Origin: Mixophyes australis
Taxonomy: Eukaryota > Chordata > Amphibia > Anura > Limnodynastidae
Assembly (NCBI GenBank): GCA_036250195.1
Contig: JAVHZZ010000006.1
Span: 77,585,369 to 77,649,368 of the forward strand
DNA: 64,000 bases
Direction: 5' to 3'
Shown here piece by piece: positions 23,951 through 37,546 of the stretch. The translations under genes and the position numbers were made by a program. Below the pieces are notes generated by a model, which had not been told where the DNA came from, made no database searches, and saw only the letters and a program-made list of their open reading frames with translations. How positions within the stretch are numbered: the first letter of the stretch is position 1; each line of letters opens with the position of its first letter.

Positions 23951-25457
23951 ATTTAGTTCTGGATTTCAGAAGTTTCTAGAATTACCAATAAAAGATCTGA
24001 TATCTGTATATGCAAATAAGTTAATAATTAATATTCACTATGCTGAACTATTTATGGTCCTGTTTTTGCTTATATTTGTTACTACCAATACATCACAGAA
24101 GTTACAGCTAGTGGTTACAATCTAAACTTTCAGTCCATTGAGCATGCCAGCTCACCCATGCGCACAATGAGGGAGTCTAGCTGGTGAAGTGGTAAGTTCA
24201 CTCTTTTCACTCCAGACTAGTACTGCTGGGGCAATTGAGTACCGCTTAGCTGCCTCTGCAAAAGTTTTTGGTAAATTGTTGCTACAAGTGATTTTTTTTT
24301 TTATTGCGCTGTTGTTGTAATAAGTGGTGATCAAAAACCTTTTTTATTGTCGCGATGGGGGACATTTTGATAAATATGTCTCACAATTTCGTTTGATGGG
24401 GCATTATTTTTTCTAATCTTTTTGTCTATAAGCATTGTATACACATAGGACACTAACTCCTATTGGAGTCACTTAGAATATATATGTATTTATTGAAAAA
24501 ATATAGATGGTTGTTTATCAGAAACAGCAATTAAATATTTATCGTGTAGCCTCTAATAATTTTGGGGGGCAATTGTGTCCAGAATCTTATCAGAGACTTT
24601 CATGATTTGCTCCCACGTGTGCTTCTGAGTTTTGAGCGAAGTAATACATTGCTGAATTTTGCTCTATAAGGTGCAAGTAATAACCTGCGTTGCTTTAATA
24701 ACATTCCTCTGAGCCTCATGATGCGAAACACTGACAGGACGACGCATACAACTGAATTCCCCCCTTTTATCACCATGGTTAGATCAGCAATATTAAATCT
24801 ACCGGTATATTTGAGCAAGACATTGCAGGAGACATGCTACTTTAAATGATGATTTTCAACCGACAAAATGGCTGCTCTCTGCAGCTCGGCAACATTAAGC
24901 ATGAATACAGATATAAAAAAATTCAACTATAGAAATTAAAAAACAAGGTTGGAAAGAGGTACTGCACATATGTGAAAGGTAAATGCATGCATGACATGGG
25001 TGTAGTCAAGTTTAAATGTTGCACATTTGATCCATATTGTGTGTATATTTATAAACCAGTGTATGTTTTTCTGCAGCTTTTCAAGTGTGACTGAAATTCT
25101 ATAGCTTCCAGTAATCACGCTGTGTCAGGAAGATTATTGGTCTCCTAACATGTGCCTTCCAAAATTAAGGTGCTTGTAAATGGATGTGACCCTCATAGTT
25201 TGAGAATATTTTCCAACATCTGCCTTCCAAATATAGTGCGTTCTAATATAGAGGGGAAAAGACGGAATTCTTTCTTGAACAAAAGCGGGTCTGAAAGAGA
25301 AGATGCGAGGATTGCCAGCTGTTTGAAGAGAGTCAAAGATATGTTTGGGGTAATGAGATTTTTTTTTTCATTTTTATACTTGTGACAAAGATTAGATGCT
25401 TAAACTAAAGTTTGCCTGCTAGAGCCTGTACACAAGGTCGTTAATCTTTCTCATTAA
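23951..25457. other. Mostly unrecognised; one old repeat
   Basis: The part at 24165-24375 ('ctggtgaagtggtaagt ... gtaaattgttgctac ... gttgttgtaataag') resembles 30335-30440 in the same orientation, so an old interspersed repeat lies here. I recognise nothing else. Confidence 0.35.
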
Positions 25458-25683
25458 GGGCCTCACTTACAGTTAGGAGTAAATCCATTCGGAAAGTGCA
25501 ATTTACACCTTGGCAAAACCTTGTGGTACTGACAGAGGGGGTTGGGAGTAAAAATGTGCAGACAGATTTAGAGTTGGGAGGGAGGGGCATCCTAGTACAA
25601 CTCTAAATCACAGTGTTAAAATAAAACTGGCCAGTATTTGTGTTCTACATGCAAAAGCAGGCAGTATTTTCTCTATATGCAAG
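25458..25683. repeat. Interspersed repeat, second copy of the 6.3-kb family
   Basis: It starts 'gggcctcacttacagttagg' and contains 'gttaaaataaaactggccag' and 'cagtattttctctatatgca', as at 6320-6600. 'taa' precedes the left end, but no matching right end was found. Confidence 0.6.
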
Positions 25684-25919
25684 CAGGGCCTGATTATCCA
25701 ATAGGCTGACTAGGCTGCAGGGTGCAAGGCTTTTAGGGGGGGGGGGGGAACAACATTTTTTGGGGTGCAAAATTGTGGGAGGGAGAGGTATAAATTTTTT
25801 TAAAAATGTATGTAAAAAATAAGAGAAAAGTTGTTTTGCAAAGTAAAAAGAAAACATGAAAGAAAAATGTAGTAAAGTTTTAATCTTGACATATTTCCAT
25901 GGTAAAAGCAGAAGACCAA
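25684..25919. mobile_element. hAT end fragment, 'cagggcctgattatcc'
   Basis: The start 'cagggcctgattatcc' matches the terminal repeat of the complete 382-bp element at 41170-41551. A run of G follows at 25736-25748, as also occurs in that element. The right end is absent. Confidence 0.45.
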
Positions 25920-26093
25920 GGGGTATATTTACTAAACTGCAAGTTTGAAAAGTGGAGATGCTGTTCATAGCAACCAATCAGATTCTAGCTATCATTTATT
26001 TAGTACATTCTACAAAATGACAGCTAGAATGTGAACGGTTGCTATAGGCAACACCTCCTCTTTTTCAAACCCTCAATTTAATAAATATACACC
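25920..26093. mobile_element. Foldback MITE of about 176 bp (copy 1)
   Basis: The ends 'ggggtatatttactaaact' and 'aatttaataaatatacacc' mirror each other. The interior carries 'agcaaccaatcagattctag' and its near-complement, so the whole element can fold into one long hairpin. Copies at 53965-54140 and 54504-54679 belong to the same family. Confidence 0.75.
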
Positions 26094-26697
26094 AATGAGT
26101 CCTTCTCGGGCTGGAGGTGAAGGATAAGCAAGTAGAAGCCTAAATACAAGGGCCTGGTGCCCAGCTACTACCTCTTGGGCCTTGTGACCATTAACTACCT
26201 ATAGGGCCTTATGCCCTTGTAACTAAAGGGCCTTTTTCCCACTACCTGGTGCCCAACTAAACCTACTTTACCTATGGGCCTGGCGCCCACTAGCTAGTTC
26301 CCAACTACCCTAACTGCCCCCCTACTTGCCAATGGACCTAGTGCCCGACTTTAGCCCAGGGGCCTTGTGCCCAACCTACAGGATTAGTTATACTTACGTA
26401 CTCCATTGGGCTCCCTTGTCTTCTTGGCGGTGGCGCCTTCAGCCCTTACAAGGGCTCCCCATCACTGATTTCTTCTTTTTCTTGATCTTGGTGTCTTTTT
26501 TCTTCTGCCTGGTGGGAGCTTCTTCCGATATCTTCTGGGCTTGACTCGCTGCTTCCTTCTTCTTGTGGCAGGGTAGCTCTTAGCCCTTACAAGGGCTCTC
26601 TGCCACTTTTGCCGCCGCTGTCATCTTCTTCTTCTTCTCTGAATGTCCCACAACATCCTCTTCTGTCGGCTCCGCCTACAGACTGATTAAAAAAAAA
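26094..26697. repeat. Degenerate tandem repeat, 'gggcctggtgcccaactac'
   Basis: From about 26150 to 26375 a unit of roughly 18-30 bp built on 'gggcctggtgcccaacta' recurs with heavy divergence. The rest, 26376-26697, includes the duplicated phrase 'cttagcccttacaagggctc' (near 26440 and 26579) and C/T-rich runs. No gene is evident. Confidence 0.5.
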
Positions 26698-26768
26698 GGC
26701 ATCCAAAACCAAAACACGCGAGGGCGGTTTTGACAAAACCAAAACATGGGGGTCAGTGAACATTTCTA
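26698..26768 (+). mobile_element. Right-end fragment of the hAT A/B family
   Basis: The segment 'aaaccaaaacacgcgagggc' through 'gtcagtgaacatttcta' is the 3' end shared by copies A and B. No left end was found nearby. Confidence 0.6.
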
Positions 26769-27286
26769 GTATTGTACATTGTAATTATATCTCCTCCTAG
26801 ACGCCTCTTTTCTAATGTAAACATGCTTAAACTGGCTAACCTTTCCTCAGAACTTCATGACTTCATACCATTTTTCAATTTTGTCACCCTTCTATGAATC
26901 CTTTCTAGTTCTAATAGATTGGTAAATACAGCTTTCTCCTGTGTCCCTGTATTTTTGGGGGTATCCGGACAGGTAGACTCTAGTGTTCAGACACTTCTGA
27001 CTGATTAGCTGCTGGGGAAATTACATACCTCATCAACCCCAGCTGCTAGGACTGATTGGCAGGAATAGATAGAAACCCATGAGGAGCATCTATCTTTCTT
27101 TCGTGTCTCGATCAGAGAAGCGTAAGAACAGCACGTGACACGGCTCTGCAGAACTACAAGGTCAAGCTATACCAAAGAGAGAACATCAAAGAGTAAGCTC
27201 ATAATGAGCTCCAATTTCTGAGAGTCACTGTACTTCGAAAAAACCTCCCTCCGAGCCTGGTACTACTGTAAGAGGACTGTATCTTC

Positions 27287-29426
27287 TAGAGATGGGCAGG
27301 CTCGGTTTCCTTGAAACTGAACCCACCCGAACTTTAGGGTTCCGAGTACCGAGCCGAGTCGGCTCGGTACTCTCGCGCCTATTCGGATTCCAAAATGAAG
27401 CAAAACATCATTGTGACGTCGTTGGATCTCGTGAGTTTTGTAATCAATAAATACCCGCCTCCACAGCGATTTAGCGCCATTTCAGAGAGGGACAGAGAAG
27501 GGTTAGGTCACAGTATAGAGCAGGCAAAGTGATAGAGTAGAAATAGGAGGGTGGTCATTTTTCTGAATTTTCACTACAAAGTGTTTGGCGCCTCATATAC
27601 ACCCTTGTAAAAGAGCTGATTTTTCTGAGTGCTGAAAACCTAATATAGCACTGTATTTTTCTGAATTTGTACTACAAAGTGTTTGGGGTCTCATATACAC
27701 CCTTATAGAAGAGCAGAATTTCTCATTGCTGAAATCCCAATATACCAGTCATTGCAATCTTTGTCTTTGTCTGTAGAATTTGCCGGGAATTTCTACTGCG
27801 TTATATAGGTAACACCCAAAGAGAAGAGCTCCATTGCTCCATTGCTAATTGTAATTGCTGAAATAGAAAATATAGGTCTGCCTGGCTTGGTCTAAATCTG
27901 CACTTACATTTTATTGTACCATAGCTAACTCAGAAACAGGAGAGGTGGCAGGGTTCAGTGCTAATCTTCCTCAAACAATACTAATTTATCCCCGCTGGAA
28001 TCCACCATCATAGAAGTCTGTGTACTTTGATGTAATTGCCGATAATTGCCTTCTTCATGGAATTTGTAGTTCATTTTATGGCAGAGCTGTCACGATTTTT
28101 AGGCAATTCTTTTACAGCAGCGCAAATGTCAAAATGTTGTGCCGACTCATCTGCATCACCACTGGGTGTCTTGGAAAAGCTACGTTTTTTTACGAGAAGC
28201 AGTTGCCAGAGAAACTGAAGGAGTATCACAAGATGTTGATAGCTCTTGGATCCTGGCAAAGCAAATTAAGTCCTAGATCTACAATTACAATATAGTTAGC
28301 AGATTTACTTAGTTTTATTTTATCCGTAAAATTTCTCTAGCTGCTACTCAAAAAGTATAATTAAAGGCAATCACTTGACTCAAGCGAACCGTGTCTGCAC
28401 CCTCTTCACAGGTGACTACTGTTGTAGACTAAAGTATATTACCCTCAAATGCTAGTCTTCTTGCAGCTGCTACATTCTCCAACATGCTGTTGCAGAATCC
28501 CAAAAATTACCCTAAATTTTTCAGGACACAAACAGCATCTCCTGCAGGTCATTGTCATTTTTTAAAAGTTCTGTAACATCAAGTTGATTGTGTGAGCAGA
28601 ACAAGAAGTGGGATAAATTCCCCCCCCCCCCCCTCCTCCCGCTGCAATGCTCTAACAATATTGGTGTCGTTATCAGAAATCACATATCCTTAGGGGAGTC
28701 CAAGCAGGATTAGCTATATTGCAATGACATCCCTTACTTTTTGTAACAGATTGTCAGCTGTATGCCTCTTAGTGAAGCTGCAGATACACAGAGTAGCCTA
28801 CTTCGGAAAAATGTGACGTACTTGGGTATATGCTGCTGCAATCTCCTACATGCTGTTGGAGAATAGCGGTAAAGTCCAGTAATTGTGCTGCGCTGTACAG
28901 AGCAGATGAGAACTAAGCAGAAACCATTATAAGTTATGTTAGTTATGTAGATAGTTATAAGATATAGTTATAAGTTATGTTAGCTCACATCAGTCCCTAC
29001 CCCATTTAACTTTGCCTTGATTATAGGTGTTTTTTAATTTACCAAGGAAAATTGTGTTTGTGAGTGGAGACTTTGAAAAATAAATTCAAGGCCGATTATT
29101 TCTGTTGAAGCACTGAACACTGGCAACTATTTGGGGGTGAGCAATGGCACAGTCTTTTGGGCAAAAGTATATGAAAATCATATTGTGACCTGTGAGGTGC
29201 TAAAAATTGACTGGAAATGACTGTAATTTAGTGTTATTGAGGTTAATAATAATGTAGGTACAAAATAATAGCTAAATATTGTGATTTTCGCAAGTGGCAT
29301 TTTGTCAAAATAAGCCAAAACAAAACCAAAACCAAAACACGCAAGGGCGGTGTTTGCAAAACCAAAACAAAACCCGAAGGTAATCCATATCCAAAACCAA
29401 AACACGGTGGTCACTGAGCATCTCTA
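27287..29426 (+). mobile_element. hAT element copy B, perfect 8-bp target duplication
   Basis: It begins 'tagagatgggcaggctcgg' and ends 'cactgagcatctcta'. 'gtatcttc' lies directly outside at both ends (27279-27286 and 29427-29434). The 2140-bp element shares ends and interior blocks with copies A and C. The minus strand at 28071-28259 preserves a fragment of hAT transposase, with KTPSGDADES matching KRPTSGDADN of the transposase at 61.2-61.9 kb. The plus strand near 27990 matches the coding region of its acidic C-terminus. Stops and deletions break the gene. A run of C at 28619-28632 lies inside. Confidence 0.9.
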
Positions 29427-29434
29427 GTATCTTC

Positions 29435-32267
29435 AGACATCTGCAAGAACTGCAGCATCTCAGGGAAAATCCCACTCAGGGGTAAACCTCTATGGATGTT
29501 ATTTCCTTTAGTTCTATAGAGAAAGCAGTATGGTAATTTCTAATTATATTACTATAACCCCAGGAGGTAAGGAAATGTATTAAAAAAGTGTCTTAAGATC
29601 CCAAGATGTTCTTAATACCAAGTGAGAAGTGGATCACTTGGAATCAGTTGGGGGTTAGAGGTGGGATTGTACCCGTAAGCACTGTACAATGGAGCACACT
29701 GCACAAAGTGAGAGATTGTTATATAATTTGTCCTACTGAGAAACATCAGTAAACTGACTAAAAGACACATAGAGGGTGTAGCATAGTTTTATTTTTCACT
29801 TGCTGTTTTCTGATTCTGGTGATAAATGGCTACGGGGATGATAATTGCAATTTGTGAAAACACATTTTTTTAAGGTTGACAAATCTATAGAAGTTCTCAT
29901 ATATTAATATTTTCATAGATTATATTATACATCTTACAAGTTAAATTATCTAATTGAGAGTTGGAGGCAGATCTAGCAAAAGGGTACAGATATGCACCTG
30001 GAAAAAGCCAGGCAAAGGGTGAAAAAAATTGTATTTTTCTTTTATGCATGCAGCAAAAATACTGGAGGTAAATACTGGGCATTTTTATTTTTACACTGAT
30101 ATAGAGGTGACCTAGGATGTGTCTCCTCCCAGCAGTCCTTCTATCACAATTGCCATCTCAGGATAGTAATAACAGAGAATATTAATAGAAAAAATGCCTA
30201 ATTTATTTAAATAAGTAACTTTCTTAACGGATTTAGGGCAAGATATTTAATATTTTCTTATATATTTTTAACTTTTTTTTATAGTGGTAGTGGAAGCCCA
30301 AGCAAAGCCAGGTCCCATATGAGTAAATAGACACCCAAAACTGGCTGGTGAGGTAGTAAGGATAATCTTACAGCTGCTCCGGTGACATTTTCTTAGTAAA
30401 TTGTGGCGATAGGAGTTGTTCTATTGCTGCAATAAGCTGCAATACAAAACCAACCTATCTCCATTTAATAGTAAATAGTTCTATAAATGAGACCCTAAAT
30501 GTGATTTGTTAACAACTGAAAAAGACAGAGGTACAAAGTAATTGTTGTTTCTTCCCTTTATATGATGGCAGGACCATACTTCCCAATTGTCCCAAATTAG
30601 TAGGGACCGTAGCGATTTGAGTGGACTGTCTGCCATCACACAATTCAGCCAATTTGTCCCGACTTGTGGGAAGTTGTTAGGTATGTCCCTGCTCACCATG
30701 GTTAGCAGAGGCATCACCATGGTGTACGGACGTACCTCTAGTGTTCACAGCAATTCAATGGTGTGTTAAGTAACGGTAAAGGAGGTTGGAGGCTACCTTC
30801 AGATGAGCTCTACATGGCACCATGGAACATGACTCACCCGCCACAAAAAGTAGCATGGCAAAGCCTTATTTTGAGTGTGCACTGGTGCAAAGTGCTAATT
30901 TTATTCTTATATCCTCTGAGGTATTGTTGGGAGGTGTGCAAGACGGGCCTTTGGTCAGTCAGTTACAGTTCTATTAGACTCATGCCATTTCAAATATAGC
31001 AATTTGTATTTTCTGGGGAATCATCTTCCACACTTAAAATAGGAATACAATATTAAACTCACACACAGTTCATCACATAGGTGAAAAGTCATTTGGCAGA
31101 AGGGAATTTAATCGGCATTACTCTTGTAAGAGCAAAAATCAGCGTTAAAAATGACCATACTAGCGGTAAGAATGTGCATTATTACTGTAATAATGGTAAT
31201 AGTGCCGCGTTACTTTCGAGAGTAAAGCGGCCAATTGAATTACCCCGTTAGAGTGCAGGTGAACATCCCTATAAGATATAATACTCTCTACATAAATATT
31301 ACATTATAATAGACATAGCTGAAAACTTCTGTTCCTGAAGAGTCAGCAGCATATTGGCTGTTCAAAGGCAGGGGATTATCATTGGAGTTAATAACAAATT
31401 AGGGGTAGGGGCAGAACTTGTTGTGAAATGATTGGCGCTTGTCACTTAATATACAATTCCTCTCACGACAAAATGCTGTACTTCTGTAATAGCCCCCACC
31501 CTGTCTGTGAACAGCCAACGTAATTCTCTGCCAATCTTCTGAGAGAGAAGATCCTAACTATGATAAAAGCAGTTAAACTATTAAGCTTTTTAACCCAGGC
31601 TTTGATAGAAAAAGAAAACACAAGAATGTATTACACTTGACATTTGATGTAACATATGTTTCAGCAGTGACACCTTCCCTTCTATCCCTTGTTGGTGTTC
31701 CAAGTTTTATCTGTGTGAACTGTGTCTGCACTACCTAGTTAAGATTTCATTTCCCAGAAATGTTTCTGCAGGCACGCTGGCAATGGTTTATAAACATTAC
31801 AATACAAGCAGTAGATAGAGGAAACACACACTGGAAATTAATATTACCAAAAACATGTTATCAAAACTTATCAAGGTAATAGTTGTTGGAAAAAAAAACT
31901 TGGTCAAAGGCACCTTACGGACTTCTTAATCAGCCTCTACTATGTGGAGACTGCAATGTCTCTGGTCTGTTGCTCTCCTGATAAGGTTAAAGGGACCTCA
32001 CTTCTTCCTCAATAGAATAACGCTTTGAAGACCTCCACTTGTTCAATACAAAGATACTCTCATGATAGTTGCTTCCTTCAAACAATAATGATTAATAAAT
32101 CAAAGCAAACATATATCTGTGATATGTTGGCCACTTGGGCACTGTTCTGTTGTAGTCTGTAGGTGTTATATGTAATATATATGACATTTGAAGGTACTCT
32201 CTTCTAAAAAATGGTATTTGCTTTGTTATATAGGTATATGTTAGGAATATTGATATGCTATATCTCT
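29435..32267. other. Mostly unrecognised; two small repeats
   Basis: Around 30568-30690 the phrase 'catacttcccaattgtccc' and its later near-complement resemble the ends of the repeat at 51195-51640. At 31102-31246 a MITE-like piece ('gggaatttaatcggc ... ccaattgaattacccc') is related to the element at 3810. The remaining sequence shows no reading frames or repeats that I can name. Confidence 0.4.
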
Positions 32268-32642
32268 ATACAGACATAGGGTCCGGACTGGGACTAAAAA
32301 TCAGCCCTGGCGCACCTGTTGTGGGTTCCATGCACTATATTGTTGCACACTGATGCTGGCGTAGTGCGCGTTGCTGGTGCAGTACAACATTATGTAGTAT
32401 GAGTGTGTGTGTGTGTGTGTGTGTGTGTGGGGGGGGTATTTATTTCTCCTAATGACCCTCAACATTACATTGTTAGCACCCCAATTACATCAATAAATAC
32501 CATGACAATACATTATTAGTACCAAAATTACAGCAATGAATAACCCCCCACACACACTCATACTACATCAATACCCACCCATATTACAGCAACCAGCATT
32601 ACCCCCCCCCACACAAGCCAGCAATCAGCATTACCCCCACCC

Positions 32643-32870
32643 CACATTCCAGCAACCAGTATCACCCCACATTCCAGCAACCAGCATCACCCCCCACATT
32701 CCAGCAACCAGCATCACCCCCCACATTCCAGCAACCAGCATCACCCCCACATTCCAGCAACCATTATCACCCCCCACATTACAGAAACCGGCATCACCCC
32801 CCACATTACAGCAACCAGTATCACCCCCCACATTACAGAAATCAGCATCACCCCCCACATTACAGGAATA
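32643..32870. repeat. 27-bp tandem array
   Basis: The unit 'cattccagcaaccagcatca' plus 'cccccca' repeats about eight to nine times. The last copies read 'cattacagaaa'. The similar but irregular DNA before it (32460-32640) may be its degenerate left part. Confidence 0.85.
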
Positions 32871-33414
32871 CAATCTCCTACTTAAAAGAAATACTAAGCC
32901 CCAAACACACTACAACATTGCCACCACCACGCCACCCCATACTACAGCAATACCACCAATTATACAGGCGCCACTGTAGGAAACCAATGTTTTGCTATTT
33001 TCAAATCTCCCACAAAATAACAACAATAGAATACTTACACACATAGAGTTAACAGGTACCCTTTTACCTCAATTAAGTAAATAACTATTGAATGATCATT
33101 TGAACCCACATGGCCGCATTAAAAGTATTTCCTTTTACAGCAAAATGTCAGAGAAAAATATTTTTTTTTACTACAGAAACTGGATATACGTCTTTTCTAT
33201 TCATTTTAAATAACACAGTATATAAATTAAGGGGGATATAGGAGGTGGGTGAGAGATAATTGGGTGTGATCCATCAGTTTGATTAGCTAGGAAACATTTA
33301 GATTATTTACCTGGAGACGTCTACCCCCATGACACAGGCAGGGCCGAAAAGAGGAATTTTGGGCCCAGGTACAGCAACTTCTTTGGGCTCCCATCATATT
33401 CAACAATGAGAGAC

Positions 33415-33715
33415 TTGCCTTTGGCAGAAGTTCATATTATGACACATTGTAGTGCCCCCAGTTCATATTATATCACGTCGTAGTGCCCCCAGGTCATATT
33501 ATGCCACCTAATATTACCCTCAATTCATATTTGCCCATGCAGTAGTGCCCACAAATCATAGTATGGCATACTAGTGCCCCCAAATCATATGCCATACAGT
33601 AGTGTCCACAAATCATATTATGCCACAATAGTGCCCCCAAATAACATTATGCCATACAGTAGTGCCCCCAAATAACAGTATGCCATAGTAGTGTCCCAAA
33701 TCATTAGTAGTGACC
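33415..33715. repeat. Degenerate tandem array, 'tagtgcccccaaatcatatt'
   Basis: A unit of about 30-38 bp combining 'tagtgcccccaaat' with 'catattatgccata' recurs roughly nine times with many substitutions and length changes. Confidence 0.75.
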
Positions 33716-34374
33716 AGACAAAAACTCATTCCCAAATAAAATTTGGTACAGCATATGAGATACTGAGAGTGTGAGTCCCAGGAGCAGCTTAATACACCAT
33801 TTACAATGCAAACAAATATAGATACATTGACACAATCACAGATAAAATTTATGACAAGCAGTTTTTTTTCCTCTTAATTAAAAATATCTGTACAGATAAA
33901 TATGAAGAAACATTACAGCGCAATAATGAGCAATACATAGTGTTTTAAACGTCATTGGATACACAGTAGTGCCCTCAGTTCAACAAAGGATGGATACAAA
34001 CACATTGCACAAGAGAAAATATATGAACTTACCTGATTAGGGCATCCTGTGTTCTGTTCTACTTGGTGCGCTGGGCGAGGAGTGATCAGCAGCTGTCAGC
34101 TCACACAGCCAGTCGGGAGCAGGGACAGAGGGCAGTGGCCGAAGTGGAAATTTAGAAGTGGGTGTATAGAAAATATAAGTGAATGGAGTATGAAGGCTTG
34201 ATTTTTTATTTCTTTAACACTTGTCGCCTCTGTGCATTCCCATTCTTCATTACTACTTGTGTTTTATGATGGCTGCATCCCTGACATTCCCATTCTTAAG
34301 ATGTGTCTCCCTTTACACTTTCTTTTACCTATGCCCCTGCACCACCTTCTCCTTTGTCCCTCTCACTTAACCCC

Positions 34375-35215
34375 CTGCACCACCTTCCCCCCTGGCTCTC
34401 TCACCCCCTCTTTCTGCACCCCTTCCCCTCTGGCTCTATCACCCCTCTTTCAGCACCCCTTTCCCCTGGGTCTATCACACCTCTTCCAGCACCCCTTTTC
34501 CCCCTGGCTCATTCACCCCTCTTCCTGCACCCCATTTCCCCTTGGCTCTATCATACCTCTTCCTGCACCCCCTTAACCCCTGGCTCTCTCACCCTTCTTC
34601 CTGCACCCCCTTCCCCCCTGGCTCTCTCACCCATCTTCCTGCACCCCCTTCCCCCCTTGCTCTCTCACCCGTCTTCCTGCACCCCCTTCCCCCTGGCTCT
34701 CTCACCCCTCTTCCAGCACCCCTTTCCCCTGGGTCTATCACACCTCTTCCAGCACCCTTTTCCCCCCTGGCTCATTCACCCCTCTTCCTGCACCCCATTT
34801 CCCCCTGGCTCTATCATACCTCTTCCTGCACCTCCTTAACCCCTGGCTCTCTCACCCTTCTTCCTGCACCCCCTTCCCCCCTGGCTCTCTCACCCATCTT
34901 CCTGCACCCCCTTCCCCCTGGCTCTCTCACCCCTCTTCCCGCACCCCCTTCCGCCCTGGCTCTCACCCCTCTTCCTGCACCCCCTTCCCCCCTGACTCTC
35001 TCACCCCTCACCCATCTTCCTGCACCCCCTATCCCACTGGCTCCCTCACCCCTCTTCCTGCACCCATTTCCCCCCTGGCTCTCTCACCCCTCTTCCTGCA
35101 CCCTTTTTTCCCCTGGCCCTCACCCCCTCTTCCTGCACTCCCTTCCTCCCTTCCCCCCGGCTCTCTCTCACCCCTCTTCCTACACCCCTTCCACCCTGGC
35201 TCTCACACTCCTGAC
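34375..35215. repeat. C/T-rich minisatellite, 38-39 bp unit
   Basis: The unit 'cctggctctctcacccctct' plus 'tcctgcacccccttcccc' recurs about 21 times. Three open plus-strand frames across it (up to 253 codons, Pro/Leu/Ser-rich) result from the stop-poor unit and are not genes. Longer blocks of several units are themselves repeated ('tctatcacacctcttcca' near 34470 and 34733). Confidence 0.9.
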
Positions 35216-35424
35216 AACTTCCCAACGCGAAAATCATGGAAACTGTGTCCACATTGCAGGGCACAGTGCAGAGGATAAGGGGAGAGGGAGCGAGGAGCCC
35301 TGATCCATTGCTAAACAGAGGTGGATGGTTCCTGAGGAGGAGCCAGCCACTAGGAAGCCAGGGGAAGTGTTGGGCCAGCCCATCTAGCCATCGGCCAGAT
35401 GGCCAGTCCGTCCCTGATACAGAC

Positions 35425-36145
35425 TATGAACAAACCTAGGGCATTCAACCTGCCCTTTATCTGCTTTTTATCTTATTTGCAACCTTCTAGACCAACGTTC
35501 CCAACTGCATCATACCCAAACCCAATGTTATCATAATTTCCTCTATGCCTTATACAAAGATATTGTGTTGTGAGAGTATTATTACACAGAGACTGACAGG
35601 AGGGCTCTAGTTGAAGATTAAGCAATTTGGGAAAGATACAAAAATAATGTCCCTCTGTCTAGCTTCCATAAAGGTGTTTCTAAGCAGCTTGAGGAGATCC
35701 CTATTCATATTTTATACAATCAATATATTTCAATTAGACCTATACAAAAGGAAAATAAAGGGTTAACATGCTTTTAAGTTATCACAGGCTAGCATGCAGC
35801 TCATGTGTTTCAATACAAATGGAAGGTATGCGCAATACGTATGGAAGGTGTTCTGTTTCAAATTATTGATATATTTTAATGATTTATTTTAAGAAAAAAG
35901 TAAGCATTTTCAGAAATAGTGAGTATTTTCCCTTTAAAGCTAGTTGCTCACAGGTACTTTGAGTCCCCATGTATATTCTCCCTGGTAACTCAACTAACAA
36001 ACAAATTCATGCACAGCGCAGGCAGTGTAAGACTCAAGCTCCTGCCACACGAATGCCGATATGCTCTTCAAACCTATTTAGCATGGGCCGACTACAGAAA
36101 ACATTTGTTCAAGCAAATGTGGCTGAGGCAGGAAGATGTATATAT
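35425..36145. other. No recognised feature
   Basis: AT-rich sequence between two hAT units. No long frame or repeat was identified. Confidence 0.4.
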
Positions 36146-36725
36146 TAGAGATGCTCACTGACCCGTGAACTGGTTTTGGTTTTGGATCTGGATTAGCTCC
36201 GTGTTTCGGTTTTTGTTTTTGTTTTGACAAAATCACCCTCTTGTGTTTGGTTTTGGATTTTTTAGAAAAAAAAAAAACCTGAAATATGCAAAAATGTCAT
36301 AATTTTGCTCTTTTTTTGTTCCTACATTATTATTAACCTCAATAACACTAATTTCAAGTCATTTTCAGTCAATTTAGACCACCTCACAGGTCACAATATT
36401 ATTTTCATACACTTTCAAACAAAGACTGCAGTGACCTGTCTGGATGGTAAGCGACAGAGCAACGACACAAACACACGGCAGTTCCTAGCACATCTAGGAC
36501 ACATTGACACACAGCAGTGGCAGAAAAGAAAAATGGGGGTCCGCCCTCCCTCCCTCTGTGGTGTTGGATCTTTGAAAGCAATTCAAAACTCGCGAGATCT
36601 GAGATTCGACGGCATCACAATGACGTTTTGCCTCGTTTTCGATTCCGAGGGACCGAATCGGGCGGCTCGGATCCCGTAAGGTCGGGTGTGTTCGGTTCTC
36701 GAAGAACCGAGCCTGAGCATCTCTA
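36146..36725 (-). mobile_element. hAT copy C, short inverted derivative
   Basis: It begins 'tagagatgctcactgac' and ends 'gagcctgagcatctcta', the two family ends in reverse order compared with copies A and B. The interior ('cacctcacaggtcacaatat', 'gcagtgacctgtctgg') is the complement of 20480-20640 in copy A. The flanks 'gtatatat' and 'gtatatta' agree at six of eight bases. At 580 bp it is an internally deleted, non-autonomous form. Confidence 0.82.

Positions 36726-37546
<821 letters not shown>

Larger units (their letters stand above)
32276..35416. mobile_element. 3.1-kb hAT-ended unit filled with tandem arrays
   Basis: The left end 'tagggtccggactgggac' and the right end 'ggccagtccgtccctg' are inverted copies. 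'atacagac' lies at both sides (32268-32275 and 35417-35424; one extra base stands at the left junction), an 8-bp duplication. The inside holds a GT run (32403-32429), a 27-bp array, a degenerate array with 'agtgccccc', the single hAT end at 34133 and a 38-bp C/T-rich array. No transposase is recognisable. Each internal array is listed separately. Confidence 0.7.

Noticed and set aside
34232..35303. Long Pro/Leu/Ser-rich plus-strand reading frames (up to 253 codons)
   Set aside because: They follow the 38-39-bp minisatellite in several frames at once and have no start context or non-repeat domain.
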